Shown in pieces: positions 47,927 through 55,049 of a stretch of 55,049 nucleotides of DNA. A program made the translations under genes and the position numbers. Under the pieces are notes generated by a model that was not told where the DNA came from, ran no database searches, and was given only the letters and a program-made list of their open reading frames with translations. Position 1 is the first letter of the stretch, and every line of letters begins with the position of its first letter. This DNA comes from Pseudomonas putida. Lineage in GTDB: Bacteria; Pseudomonadota; Gammaproteobacteria; Pseudomonadales; Pseudomonadaceae. Where the stretch lies: assembly GCF_028682175.1 (NCBI RefSeq), contig NZ_JANHKS010000038.1, positions 1 through 55,049 on the forward strand. Direction: 5' to 3'.

Positions 47927-47956
47927 ACAACACCTCTTTAGAACCAAGGTACCCCA

Positions 47957-49198
47957 ATGCGTCTGTTCCACACCTCCGACTGGCACCTGGGCCAGAACCT
48001 TCACGGCCAGGAGCGGGATTTCGAACACGAGAGTTTTCTCAAATGGCTGCTGGCAAGGCTCGTCGAACGCAAGCCTGATGTGCTGCTGATCGCCGGTGAC
48101 ATCTTCGACACGGTCAACCCGCCGGTCAAAGCCCAGGAGCGCCTCTACGACTTCATCGTCAGCGCCCACGAACAGAACCCGCAACTGACCATCGTGATGA
48201 TCGCCGGCAACCACGATTCCGGCTCGCGCATCGAACTGCCCGCCCCGCTGATGCGTCGTTTGCGCACCCACGCCCTGGGCCGGGTGCTATGGCTGGACGA
48301 CGGCGTGCTCGACGTCGAGCGCCTGTTGCTGCCGCTAACCAACCCCAAGGGCAAGGTGCTGGGCTGGTGCCTGGCCTTGCCATTCCTGCGCCCGGCCGAA
48401 GTGACCGGCCCCGCATTGGGCGAAAACTATCTGCGCGGCATCGGCCAGGTCCATGAAATGCTGATCGCCGCCGCCAACCAGAAACGCAAGAAAGGCCAGG
48501 CGCTGATCGCCATCAGCCACGCCCACATGGCCGGCGGCTCGGTGTCCGAAGACTCGGAACGCAGCCTGATCATCGGCAACGCCGAGGCGCTGCCCGCCAG
48601 CCTGTTCGGCGAGACCATCACCTACGTCGCCCTGGGCCACCTGCACAAACCGCAGAAGGTCAACGGCGAAAACCGCATCCGCTACAGCGGCTCGCCGATC
48701 CCGCTGTCGTTTTCCGAGATCGGCTACCAGCACCAGATCCTCGAAATCGACTGCGAGAACGGCAAACTGGCCAGCGTCACCCCGCTGCTGATCCCTCGTG
48801 CCGTCAACCTGCAACGCATCGGCCCGGCGCCTCTGGCCGAGTTGCTGTTGCAGCTCAAGGACCTGCCGGACATCGACCTGCTGGCCGACATCGACCGCCA
48901 GCCGTGGCTGGAAGTGCGGGTCAAGCTGGACGAACCGCAACCGGACCTGCGCAACCAGATCGAGGCCGCGCTGGAAAACAAGGCCGTGCGCCTGGTGCGC
49001 ATCGCCGCGGAATACGCAGGCAAAGGCAATCGCGATGACGAAGACGACCGCGAACTGATCGAACTCGACCAGTTGAGCCCACAGGAACTGTTCAGCCGCG
49101 CCTGGCTGGACAGCTACGGCAGCGAGGTCGATGACCAGACATTGCAGGACTTCGCCACCCTGCTTCAGGACGTGCAACTGGAGAGCGAACAGCCATGA
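47957..49198 (+). CDS. sbcD: Exonuclease subunit SbcD (Mre11 family)
   Basis: This 413-residue nuclease subunit of SbcCD cuts DNA hairpins and degrades double-stranded ends. Mre11-type metal motifs are complete: SDWHLGQNLHG, AGDIFDTVNPP, IAGNHDSGSR, ISHAHMAGG and ALGHLHKPQKV. The C-terminal part contacts SbcC. Length is normal. The ATG at 47957 has AAGG about 8 nt upstream. It overlaps sbcC by 4 bp, so the two are coupled. SbcCD cuts long palindromes at replication forks, notable in a genome carrying palindromic REPIN elements. Confidence 0.97.
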   Translation: MRLFHTSDWHLGQNLHGQERDFEHESFLKWLLARLVERKPDVLLIAGDIFDTVNPPVKAQERLYDFIVSAHEQNPQLTIVMIAGNHDSGSRIELPAPLMRRLRTHALGRVLWLDDGVLDVERLLLPLTNPKGKVLGWCLALPFLRPAEVTGPALGENYLRGIGQVHEMLIAAANQKRKKGQALIAISHAHMAGGSVSEDSERSLIIGNAEALPASLFGETITYVALGHLHKPQKVNGENRIRYSGSPIPLSFSEIGYQHQILEIDCENGKLASVTPLLIPRAVNLQRIGPAPLAELLLQLKDLPDIDLLADIDRQPWLEVRVKLDEPQPDLRNQIEAALENKAVRLVRIAAEYAGKGNRDDEDDRELIELDQLSPQELFSRAWLDSYGSEVDDQTLQDFATLLQDVQLESEQP

Positions 49199-52100
49199 AG
49201 ATTCTTGCCATTCGCTTGAAAAACCTCGCGTCCCTCGCCGGCCCCTTCGAGCTGGACTTTACCACCGAGCCCCTGGCCAGCGCCGGCCTGTTCGCCATCA
49301 CCGGCCCCACCGGCGCGGGCAAGAGCACCTTGCTGGACGCCCTGTGCCTGGCGCTGTTCGGTGCCATTCCGCGGCTGAACAACGTCGGCCAGTCGAAGGT
49401 GCCGGAGATCGACGGTGACATCAGCACCAACGATCCGCGCAACCTGCTGCGCCGTGGCACCGGCAGCGGTTACGCCGAGGTGGATTTCGTCGGCATCGAC
49501 AAGCGCCGCTACCGCGCCCGCTGGGAAACCAACCGCGCCCGCGACAACGCCACCAAGAAACTGCAGGCCAGCCGCCAGACCCTGACGGACCTGGACAGCG
49601 AACAGATCCTCAGCAGCCAGAACAAGACCGAATACAAGAACCTGCTCGAAGCCCGGCTGGGGCTGAATTTCGAGCAGTTCACCCGCGCCGTGATGCTGGC
49701 CCAGAGCGAGTTCAGCGCTTTCCTCAAGGCTGACGACAAAGAGCGCAGCGAACTGCTGGAAAAGCTCACCGACACGGCCATCTACAGCCAGTTGGGCCGC
49801 CGCGCCTACAGCAAGAGCAAGGAGGCCGAGGAGGCGCTGAAAACCCTCAACGCCCAGGCCGGCAACCTGACACCGCTGGAGCCGGAGCAGCGCGCCGAGC
49901 TTGAGCAGCGCTTTGCCGATGCACAGCAGCAACTGAAACTGGCCCAAGCGCAACTGCGTCAGCTTGAACTCAAGCAGCAATGGCTCAGCGAATTGACCCG
50001 CCTGCGCGACAGCCACCAGGCCGCCAACGAGCAACTGGCCAGCGCGCAGCAGACGTGGGACCAGCAAGCCAGCGAGCGCCAGCAACTCGTGCAACTGGAA
50101 CGGCTGGCTCCGCAGCGCCACCTGTTCGGCCAACGCACCCGCCTCGATGCGCAACTGACGCCATTGGCGGCGCGCATCCAGGCGCAGGTCGAGCAGCAGG
50201 CACAGACCCAGGCGACCCTGAGCGATCTGCAAGCGCAACTGGCCTCGGCCCAAGGCGCCCTGCAACAGGCGCAGGAACAGCAGCAGGCGGCCAAGCCCGC
50301 GTTGAGCGAAGCGTTCGAGCAGCACGCCCAGCTCAATCACCTGAACAACGAACTGCAACCGATCAGCGAACAGGCGCGCATCGCCGAACAGGCGAGCCAA
50401 GAGGGTCAGGCGGCGCTCGATCAATTGAGCGAGCAGCAGCGTCTGGTCGAAACCCGCCTGCAATCCATTGCCGAACAGCTGCAAGGCAGTGCCGCGCTGG
50501 ATGCCCTCAGTCAGTCGTGGACGGCCTATCGCCCGCGCCTGCAACAGATCGTGCTGGTCAGTTCGCGCCTGAACAAAGGCCGCGAAGAATTGCCCGCGCT
50601 GGAGCAGGCGTCCACCCGCGCCGAGCAGGCCCTCAGTGAGCGTCGCAGCGCGTTGCAGGCGCTGTACGACGACGCCGAGGTCAAGGCCGACGCGGTCAGC
50701 CAGGAAATCGAACGCCTCGGGCAACTGTTGCAGGACAACCGTCAGCAACACAGCGCAAGCGACTCACTGGACCGCCTGTGGCAGCGCCATCAGGACATCG
50801 CCACACGCCTGCAACAGGTGCAGGCCCAGCAGCAACAGGCCACCGAGCGCCGTGCCCAGAGCATCGCCAAAGGCCTGCAACTCAAGGGTGAACACGAGGC
50901 CGCCGAGCAGGCGCTGAAGGTCACCGTCGAGTTGCTGCAACGCCAGCGTCTGGCCCGCAGCGCCAGCGTCGAGCAACTGCGCGAGCAATTGGTCGATCAC
51001 CAGCCTTGCCCGGTGTGCGGCAGCGAAGAGCACCCGTATCACCAGTCCGATGCCTTGTTGCAGGCGCTCTCCGGCCATGACGACGGCGAAGAAAGCGCAG
51101 CGCGCCTGAAGGTCGCCCAGCTCAGTGAAACACTTGCCGAACTGCGCGCCGAAGTCGCCGAACTGAACAACCAGCTCAAGCAATCCAAACCGCAGTTGGA
51201 GCAACTGGGCGAACAGTTGCAGAAACTGACACCGGACCTCGAAGCCCACCCGCTGTATCCGCGCCTGCTGGAACAACCCGAGCACCTGCGCAGCGACTGG
51301 CTCAGCGAGCGCCTGCATCAACTGACCCAGGACGTGCTTAATGCCGAGCAGCGCCAGACGCGCCTGCTCAAGGTGCAGCGCGACGCCGAAGCCCTGCAAA
51401 GCCAGGTACAGGACGCACGCGAAGCGAGCCAGCAGGCGATGAAGTTGCTCGATGACCAGCAGCGCAACATCTCCCTGGACAACCAGAGTTTCGAAACCGC
51501 GCTGCAGGAGTTCGAACCGCTGCTGCCCGCTGAAAGCCTGGCGCTGTGGCGCGAATCGGCCACCGAGAGCTTCCTGCAACTGGACAACGACATCGCCCTG
51601 CGCACCCAGCAGCTCGATCAGCAAAAAGACGAACAGCAGGAGCACAGCGAGCGCGCGCAGAAAATCGAACGCGAGCAGTTCGCCCAACAGGGCCGTCAGC
51701 AACAGCATCAACAATTGCAACAACGTGTACAGGCCTGCCAGCAACAGCAGCAGGCCGTGCAACGGCGCCTGCGGGAAATCCTCGGTGAGCAACCCAGCGC
51801 GCACGCCTGGCAACAGCAACTGGAACAGGCCGTGGAACAGGCGCGTCAGGCCCAGGCGAACACCTCCGATGCCCTGCAACAGGCACACAGCGCCCTGATC
51901 AAGCTGACCACCGAACTGGACGGCGAACGTCAGCGGCTGGACGCATTGCAGCAGGAAGTCGCCGATCTGGATCGTCAGATCAGTGACTGGCGCAGCCAGC
52001 ACGGCGAGCTGGACGACGCGGCGCTCGAGGCGCTGCTGGCCTTAAGCGACGACGATGTCGGCCAGTTGCGCCAACGCCTGCAACACAGCGAAAAAGCGCT

Positions 52101-52836
52101 GGAACAGGCCAAGGTGCTGGTGCAGGAACGTGATGCACAAGTGCAGCAGCATCAGGCGCAACACAGCGACATCAACGATGCCGAACAACTGGCCTCGGCG
52201 CTCAACGAGGCTCAGTCGCAATCAGCGACCCATGACCAACTGTGCGCCGACTTGCGTGCGCAGATCAGCGAGGATGAACGGCGGCGCACCGCCAACAGCG
52301 AGTTGCAGGAACGCATCAAGGCCGCCCATGGCGAATACCTGCGCTGGGCGCGCCTGGCCACGCTGATCGGCTCGGCCGAAGGCGACAAGTTCCGCAAGAT
52401 CGCCCAGGCCTACAACCTCGACCTGCTGGTGCATCACGCCAACGCACAACTGCGGCAACTGGTTCGCCGCTACCGCCTCAAACGCGGCGGCAGCATGTTG
52501 GGGCTGCTGGTGATGGACACCGAAATGGGCGACGAACTGCGCTCGGTGCATTCGCTGTCCGGCGGCGAAACCTTCCTGGTTTCCCTGGCATTGGCCCTGG
52601 GCCTTGCGTCCATGGCGTCGAGCACGCTGAAGATCGAATCGCTGTTCATCGACGAAGGCTTCGGCAGCCTCGACCCCGAGTCCCTGCAACTGGCGATGGA
52701 CGCGCTGGACGGCCTGCAGGCCCAAGGGCGCAAGGTCGGGGTGATCTCCCACGTGCAGGAAATGCACGAGCGCATCCCGGTGCAGATCCAGGTCAAACGC
52801 CAGGGCAATGGCCTCAGCACCCTGGAGGTCAGCTGA
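49195..52836 (+). CDS. sbcC: Exonuclease subunit SbcC (Rad50 family ATPase)
   Basis: This 1213-residue SMC-like ATPase controls the SbcD nuclease. Walker A is GPTGAGKSTLLDAL near residue 36. Two very long Q-, E-, L- and A-rich coiled coils (about 190-1070) flank a zinc hook, QPCPVCGSEEHP, near residue 604. The C-terminal signature is LSGGETFLVSLALALG (about 1120) and Walker B is SLFIDEGFGSLDPES (about 1150). The ATG at 49195 overlaps the sbcD stop by 4 bp. Its stop shares a base with the ATG of the GST gene. Confidence 0.97.
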   Translation: MKILAIRLKNLASLAGPFELDFTTEPLASAGLFAITGPTGAGKSTLLDALCLALFGAIPRLNNVGQSKVPEIDGDISTNDPRNLLRRGTGSGYAEVDFVGIDKRRYRARWETNRARDNATKKLQASRQTLTDLDSEQILSSQNKTEYKNLLEARLGLNFEQFTRAVMLAQSEFSAFLKADDKERSELLEKLTDTAIYSQLGRRAYSKSKEAEEALKTLNAQAGNLTPLEPEQRAELEQRFADAQQQLKLAQAQLRQLELKQQWLSELTRLRDSHQAANEQLASAQQTWDQQASERQQLVQLERLAPQRHLFGQRTRLDAQLTPLAARIQAQVEQQAQTQATLSDLQAQLASAQGALQQAQEQQQAAKPALSEAFEQHAQLNHLNNELQPISEQARIAEQASQEGQAALDQLSEQQRLVETRLQSIAEQLQGSAALDALSQSWTAYRPRLQQIVLVSSRLNKGREELPALEQASTRAEQALSERRSALQALYDDAEVKADAVSQEIERLGQLLQDNRQQHSASDSLDRLWQRHQDIATRLQQVQAQQQQATERRAQSIAKGLQLKGEHEAAEQALKVTVELLQRQRLARSASVEQLREQLVDHQPCPVCGSEEHPYHQSDALLQALSGHDDGEESAARLKVAQLSETLAELRAEVAELNNQLKQSKPQLEQLGEQLQKLTPDLEAHPLYPRLLEQPEHLRSDWLSERLHQLTQDVLNAEQRQTRLLKVQRDAEALQSQVQDAREASQQAMKLLDDQQRNISLDNQSFETALQEFEPLLPAESLALWRESATESFLQLDNDIALRTQQLDQQKDEQQEHSERAQKIEREQFAQQGRQQQHQQLQQRVQACQQQQQAVQRRLREILGEQPSAHAWQQQLEQAVEQARQAQANTSDALQQAHSALIKLTTELDGERQRLDALQQEVADLDRQISDWRSQHGELDDAALEALLALSDDDVGQLRQRLQHSEKALEQAKVLVQERDAQVQQHQAQHSDINDAEQLASALNEAQSQSATHDQLCADLRAQISEDERRRTANSELQERIKAAHGEYLRWARLATLIGSAEGDKFRKIAQAYNLDLLVHHANAQLRQLVRRYRLKRGGSMLGLLVMDTEMGDELRSVHSLSGGETFLVSLALALGLASMASSTLKIESLFIDEGFGSLDPESLQLAMDALDGLQAQGRKVGVISHVQEMHERIPVQIQVKRQGNGLSTLEVS

Positions 52837-53447
52837 TGAGCGCCCTGCTCTACTCCTTCCGCCGCTGCCCTTACGCCATGCGAGCGCGCATGGCCGTGGC
52901 CTACTCGGGCGTGGCGGTGGAAACAGTGGAAGTCAGCCTCAAAGCCAAACCGGCCGAGATGCTGGCGCGCTCGCCCAAGGGCACGGTGCCGGTCCTGGTG
53001 CTGGACGACCAAGTGCTGGAACAGAGCCTGGACATCATGCGCTGGGCCTTGGCCCAGAACGACCCGCAGGATTGGTCCTTAGCCGGCGACATCGACGGAC
53101 AGCGGCAGATAGCCGAACTGATCGAACTCAACGACGGCCCGTTCAAGACCGATCTGGACCGCTACAAATACGCCGTGCGCTACCCCGAGTTCAGCCAGGA
53201 ACACTACCGCGCACAGGGCGAGGTATTTCTCGCAAGGCTCGAAGGCTTGCTGGCCACGCGGGATTACCTGGTCATCGACCACCTGACCCTGGCCGACACC
53301 GCCCTGGCGCCGTTCGTGCGGCAGTTTTGCGGTGTCGACCCCGAGTGGTTCTGGCAGGCGCCCTATCCACGTTTGCAGGCGTGGCTGCAACGGTTTCTGG
53401 ATTCAGAGCTGTTCAAACAGGCCATGGTGAAACACCCAAACCTGTAG
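52836..53447 (+). CDS. Glutathione S-transferase family protein
   Basis: This 203-residue cytoplasmic protein has a thioredoxin-like N-terminal domain (LLYSFRRCPYAMRARMAVAY, with CPYA active-site cysteine; SPKGTVPVLVLDD with cis-Pro) and an all-helical C-terminal domain ending in WLQRFLDSELFKQAM. A Cys in CPYA suggests a glutaredoxin-2/omega-like member working in thiol transfer rather than conjugation. The ATG overlaps the sbcC stop (TGATG), so it is probably the third gene of the sbcDC operon, with no known functional link. Substrate is unknown. Confidence 0.9.
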   Translation: MSALLYSFRRCPYAMRARMAVAYSGVAVETVEVSLKAKPAEMLARSPKGTVPVLVLDDQVLEQSLDIMRWALAQNDPQDWSLAGDIDGQRQIAELIELNDGPFKTDLDRYKYAVRYPEFSQEHYRAQGEVFLARLEGLLATRDYLVIDHLTLADTALAPFVRQFCGVDPEWFWQAPYPRLQAWLQRFLDSELFKQAMVKHPNL

Positions 53448-53467
53448 CAGCACGGCTTGCCGGCGGG
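53445..53467 (+). repeat. Single REP, family B (left flank of the accessory module)
   Basis: GTAGCAGCACGGCTTGCCGG plus CGG is directly fused to the stop codon of the GST gene (TAG lies inside the REP). It is unpaired. With its 3' extension it matches the copy at 55001 for about 40 bp with two differences. Confidence 0.88.
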
Positions 53468-53489
53468 GGCGGACTGGAGATCGCCCTCG

Positions 53490-53864
53490 CTATATCTTCC
53501 CAGCCACAAGCGCCAGCACAAACAGAAGCAGGAGCAACAACGCCGCCATTACATGGGGGATCACGGCCCAGCGTTTAAGGTGGGCTGGCATGTTCTTCAC
53601 ATCATCGGGATCCACCAGCCCCTTGCGGATATACAAGTTGCTGAAAAGCAACGCGCTTGTTGCTAGCCCCAGCCTGTATTGACGGCCCAATAAACCGGTG
53701 TTACTCCCAAGTCGTTTAGCGTCGATGTTGAGTTGGCTGTTCCCGAGGGCGTCTTCAATTTCCTCAACTCTGAAGAACACGACCCACAAAAGCACTGCCA
53801 AATCGACAGTCAACAGAAGCATGCCACAAGCCATGCTCCAATCCAGAATCAGGTTAACGTCCAT
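53490..53864 (-). CDS. Small membrane protein, probable immunity partner of the upstream effector-like gene
   Basis: This 124-residue protein has three hydrophobic segments: about 9-33 (WSMACGMLLLTVDLAVLLWV), 64-82 (YRLGLATSALLFSNLYI) and 99-121 (VIPHVMAALLLLLLFVLALV). Between the first and second is an acidic polar stretch (RVEEIEDALGNSQLNID). I chose ATG 53864, with GAGG 6 nt upstream; ATG 53876 has no ribosome site. It overlaps the end of the upstream gene by 11 bp, so the two are coupled. A small multi-helix membrane protein coupled behind a glycine-zipper toxin-like protein fits an immunity protein against a pore-former. This is inference; I recognise no family. Confidence 0.75.
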   Translation of the reverse strand: MDVNLILDWSMACGMLLLTVDLAVLLWVVFFRVEEIEDALGNSQLNIDAKRLGSNTGLLGRQYRLGLATSALLFSNLYIRKGLVDPDDVKNMPAHLKRWAVIPHVMAALLLLLLFVLALVAGKI

Positions 53865-54828
53865 GGCCTGCCTCATATAGCAGAATGGTCAAATCCTCTC
53901 CAATCACTGACCCCAGGGTTCCCCCACCCAACGCCATAACTGCCCCCGCTACAAGTACGCAGCCCGCCAAAGCTACCCCTCCAGTGGCTACTCCAACTCC
54001 GACGCAGATCGCCGGACCGGCTGCCGTTGCAACTACGCCGCCAGCCGAAGATCCCACTATCCCACCCGCCGCTTTACCGGTTTCCACATACTTCGCCCTG
54101 GTACATTCCTCTTCCCGCCCAGTTGAACAAGCCTTCTGGATCTCCAGCGCACCCACACCAACATCCAGCGCAATCCCGACGTAAGCACCCTTACTCATCG
54201 CACTCGCCATTTTCGACACGCCCCTGACCTTGCCGGCATAGCCCCTGATGTCGCCTGTATGCAGGTAGCTTTTGCTGGAGATCCCCAGGATCTGCTTCAT
54301 CTTGCCCTGATTACTCAAACCCGACCCATAACGACCGATGCCTTTAAGGCTCGTCTCCATCCGGGTAAACAGCGCACGCCGCTGGGCAAAGAACTGATCG
54401 TTTGTCATTGCGCCCGCACGCCAGCGCTGATGCAGTGCCTCGGTCTGCTTGAGCAGGTCTTCCAGATCCTTGAGATGCCTGCTCCACGCCGCCGTGCTGG
54501 CTCCAATACCGATCGAGCCGTACGACATGAAACTTTGCAGCAGGTCGAAGTTATGCGTCATCACAGAACTTTCCCGTGCGGACATGCCGATCATTGCCCC
54601 GCGAACCTGCGAGGCCAGTTCCATCAACCGGGTCTCTTCGGGTGTGCACATGCTGGTCGAACCGTCACCGACGACCACGACGTCTCCGGGCCTCACCATG
54701 CCATTACGAAGGAAGGGATTGAGCTGATCGAGTTTCGAGCGAGCGCTCATGGAGAGGGCGAGATGATGATCTCGAAGGTGGATGTAGTGCCGGAGTTGGT
54801 CGTTCACGAATGCGTAGGGTTGTGACAT
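53854..54828 (-). CDS. LysM-like / glycine-zipper protein, candidate pore-forming antibacterial effector
   Basis: This 324-residue protein has no signal peptide. Residues 28-54 resemble half of a LysM domain (LDQLNPFLRNGMVRPGDVVV). A polar helical middle follows (about 60-200). The C-terminal third is Gly/Ala/Val rich: a segment near 206-230, then AGGIVGSSAGGVVATAAG and ATGGVALAGCVLVAGAVMAL (about 254-300), ending GGGTLGSVIGEDLTILL. GxxxG-type zippers like these occur in pore-forming type VI effectors such as Tse4 of P. aeruginosa. The ATG at 54828 has GGGAG 6 nt upstream. A small membrane protein gene is coupled behind it. Base composition is less GC-rich than neighbouring genes. No hcp, vgrG or PAAR gene is in view, and only 220 bp of upstream sequence is available. 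Confidence 0.7.
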   Translation of the reverse strand: MSQPYAFVNDQLRHYIHLRDHHLALSMSARSKLDQLNPFLRNGMVRPGDVVVVGDGSTSMCTPEETRLMELASQVRGAMIGMSARESSVMTHNFDLLQSFMSYGSIGIGASTAAWSRHLKDLEDLLKQTEALHQRWRAGAMTNDQFFAQRRALFTRMETSLKGIGRYGSGLSNQGKMKQILGISSKSYLHTGDIRGYAGKVRGVSKMASAMSKGAYVGIALDVGVGALEIQKACSTGREEECTRAKYVETGKAAGGIVGSSAGGVVATAAGPAICVGVGVATGGVALAGCVLVAGAVMALGGGTLGSVIGEDLTILLYEAGHGR

Positions 54829-55000
54829 CTCGAGCTCCCTGCTTTGAAAGGATTGCCGCGGCGCGGTGTCCTTTCCGGGCCATTGGAAGCCGGACAGTAA
54901 TTTCAGGGTTTGGCGATGTCACTCAACAAGTTGTTAAAAACGACCTGACTACGAAGTTTTCGGAAACTCCCTACGCAGAGCTTCTGGATGACCTACACCC

Positions 55001-55023
55001 GTAGCAGCACGGCTTGCCGGCGG
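55001..55023 (+). repeat. Single REP, family B (right flank of the accessory module)
   Basis: A plus-strand copy starting GTAGCAGCACGGCTTGCCGG near the window end. With the following GGGGCGGCCTTGAGATCG it repeats, in the same orientation, the sequence at 53445. A partner arm may lie beyond 55049. The stretch 54829-55000 shows no other feature I can support. Confidence 0.88.
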
Positions 55024-55049
55024 GGGCGGCCTTGAGATCGAGATCGGAA

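Overview
This window is a chromosomal segment of a gamma-proteobacterium, almost certainly a Pseudomonas of the fluorescens/putida side of the genus. The evidence is the gene order ppiD-hupB-lon-clpX-clpP-tig-tRNAs-folD, then cysS-glnS-ppiB-lpxH, then miaE, a universal stress protein gene, a DUF1289 gene and acnB. Further signs are the very large NAD-glutamate dehydrogenase, the GC-rich codon use, and many copies of two families of Pseudomonas-type REP sequences. No phage, transposase, rRNA or CRISPR was seen.

Layout. (1) 1-9400, minus strand: a protein quality-control block (PpiD, HU-beta, Lon, ClpX, ClpP, trigger factor), with good sigma-32-like promoters before lon and clpX and a sigma-70 promoter before hupB, followed by a tRNA-Leu/His/Arg operon. 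A degenerate tRNA-Asp-like sequence lies downstream of hupB. (2) 9700-19250: folD, then a six-gene ABC importer operon (minus) facing a divergent sigma-54 activator gene (plus). The shared control region has a -24/-12 promoter and an array of eight TGAAC repeats. The importer matches the GlpS-T-P-Q-U-V glycerol transporter layout of rhizobia, but its substrate here is unknown. (3) 19500-24140: aminoacyl-tRNA synthetases (glnS-cysS) and ppiB-lpxH. (4) 24420-29300: a MarR / outer-membrane factor / EmrA / EmrB efflux operon with twin palindromic operators. (5) 29470-35100: miaE, a tandem universal stress protein gene, a DUF1289 gene and acnB. acnB is preceded by a strongly structured leader and followed by a 230-bp inverted-repeat element. 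(6) 35100-47800: gdhB, a small acidic hypothetical gene, and a coupled MoxR-DUF58-DUF4381-VWA-VWA/TPR-BatD operon. (7) 47950-53450: sbcD-sbcC-GST. (8) 53490-54830: an accessory two-gene module of a LysM-like, glycine-zipper protein and a small three-helix membrane protein, which looks like a pore-forming effector with its immunity protein. It is bracketed by directly repeated REP sequences.

Most of the window is conserved core genome. The accessory or less explained parts are the ABC importer with its regulator, the efflux operon, the structured intergenic elements and the terminal effector/immunity-like module. Promoter, operator and RNA-structure calls were made by reading the sequence and are predictions.
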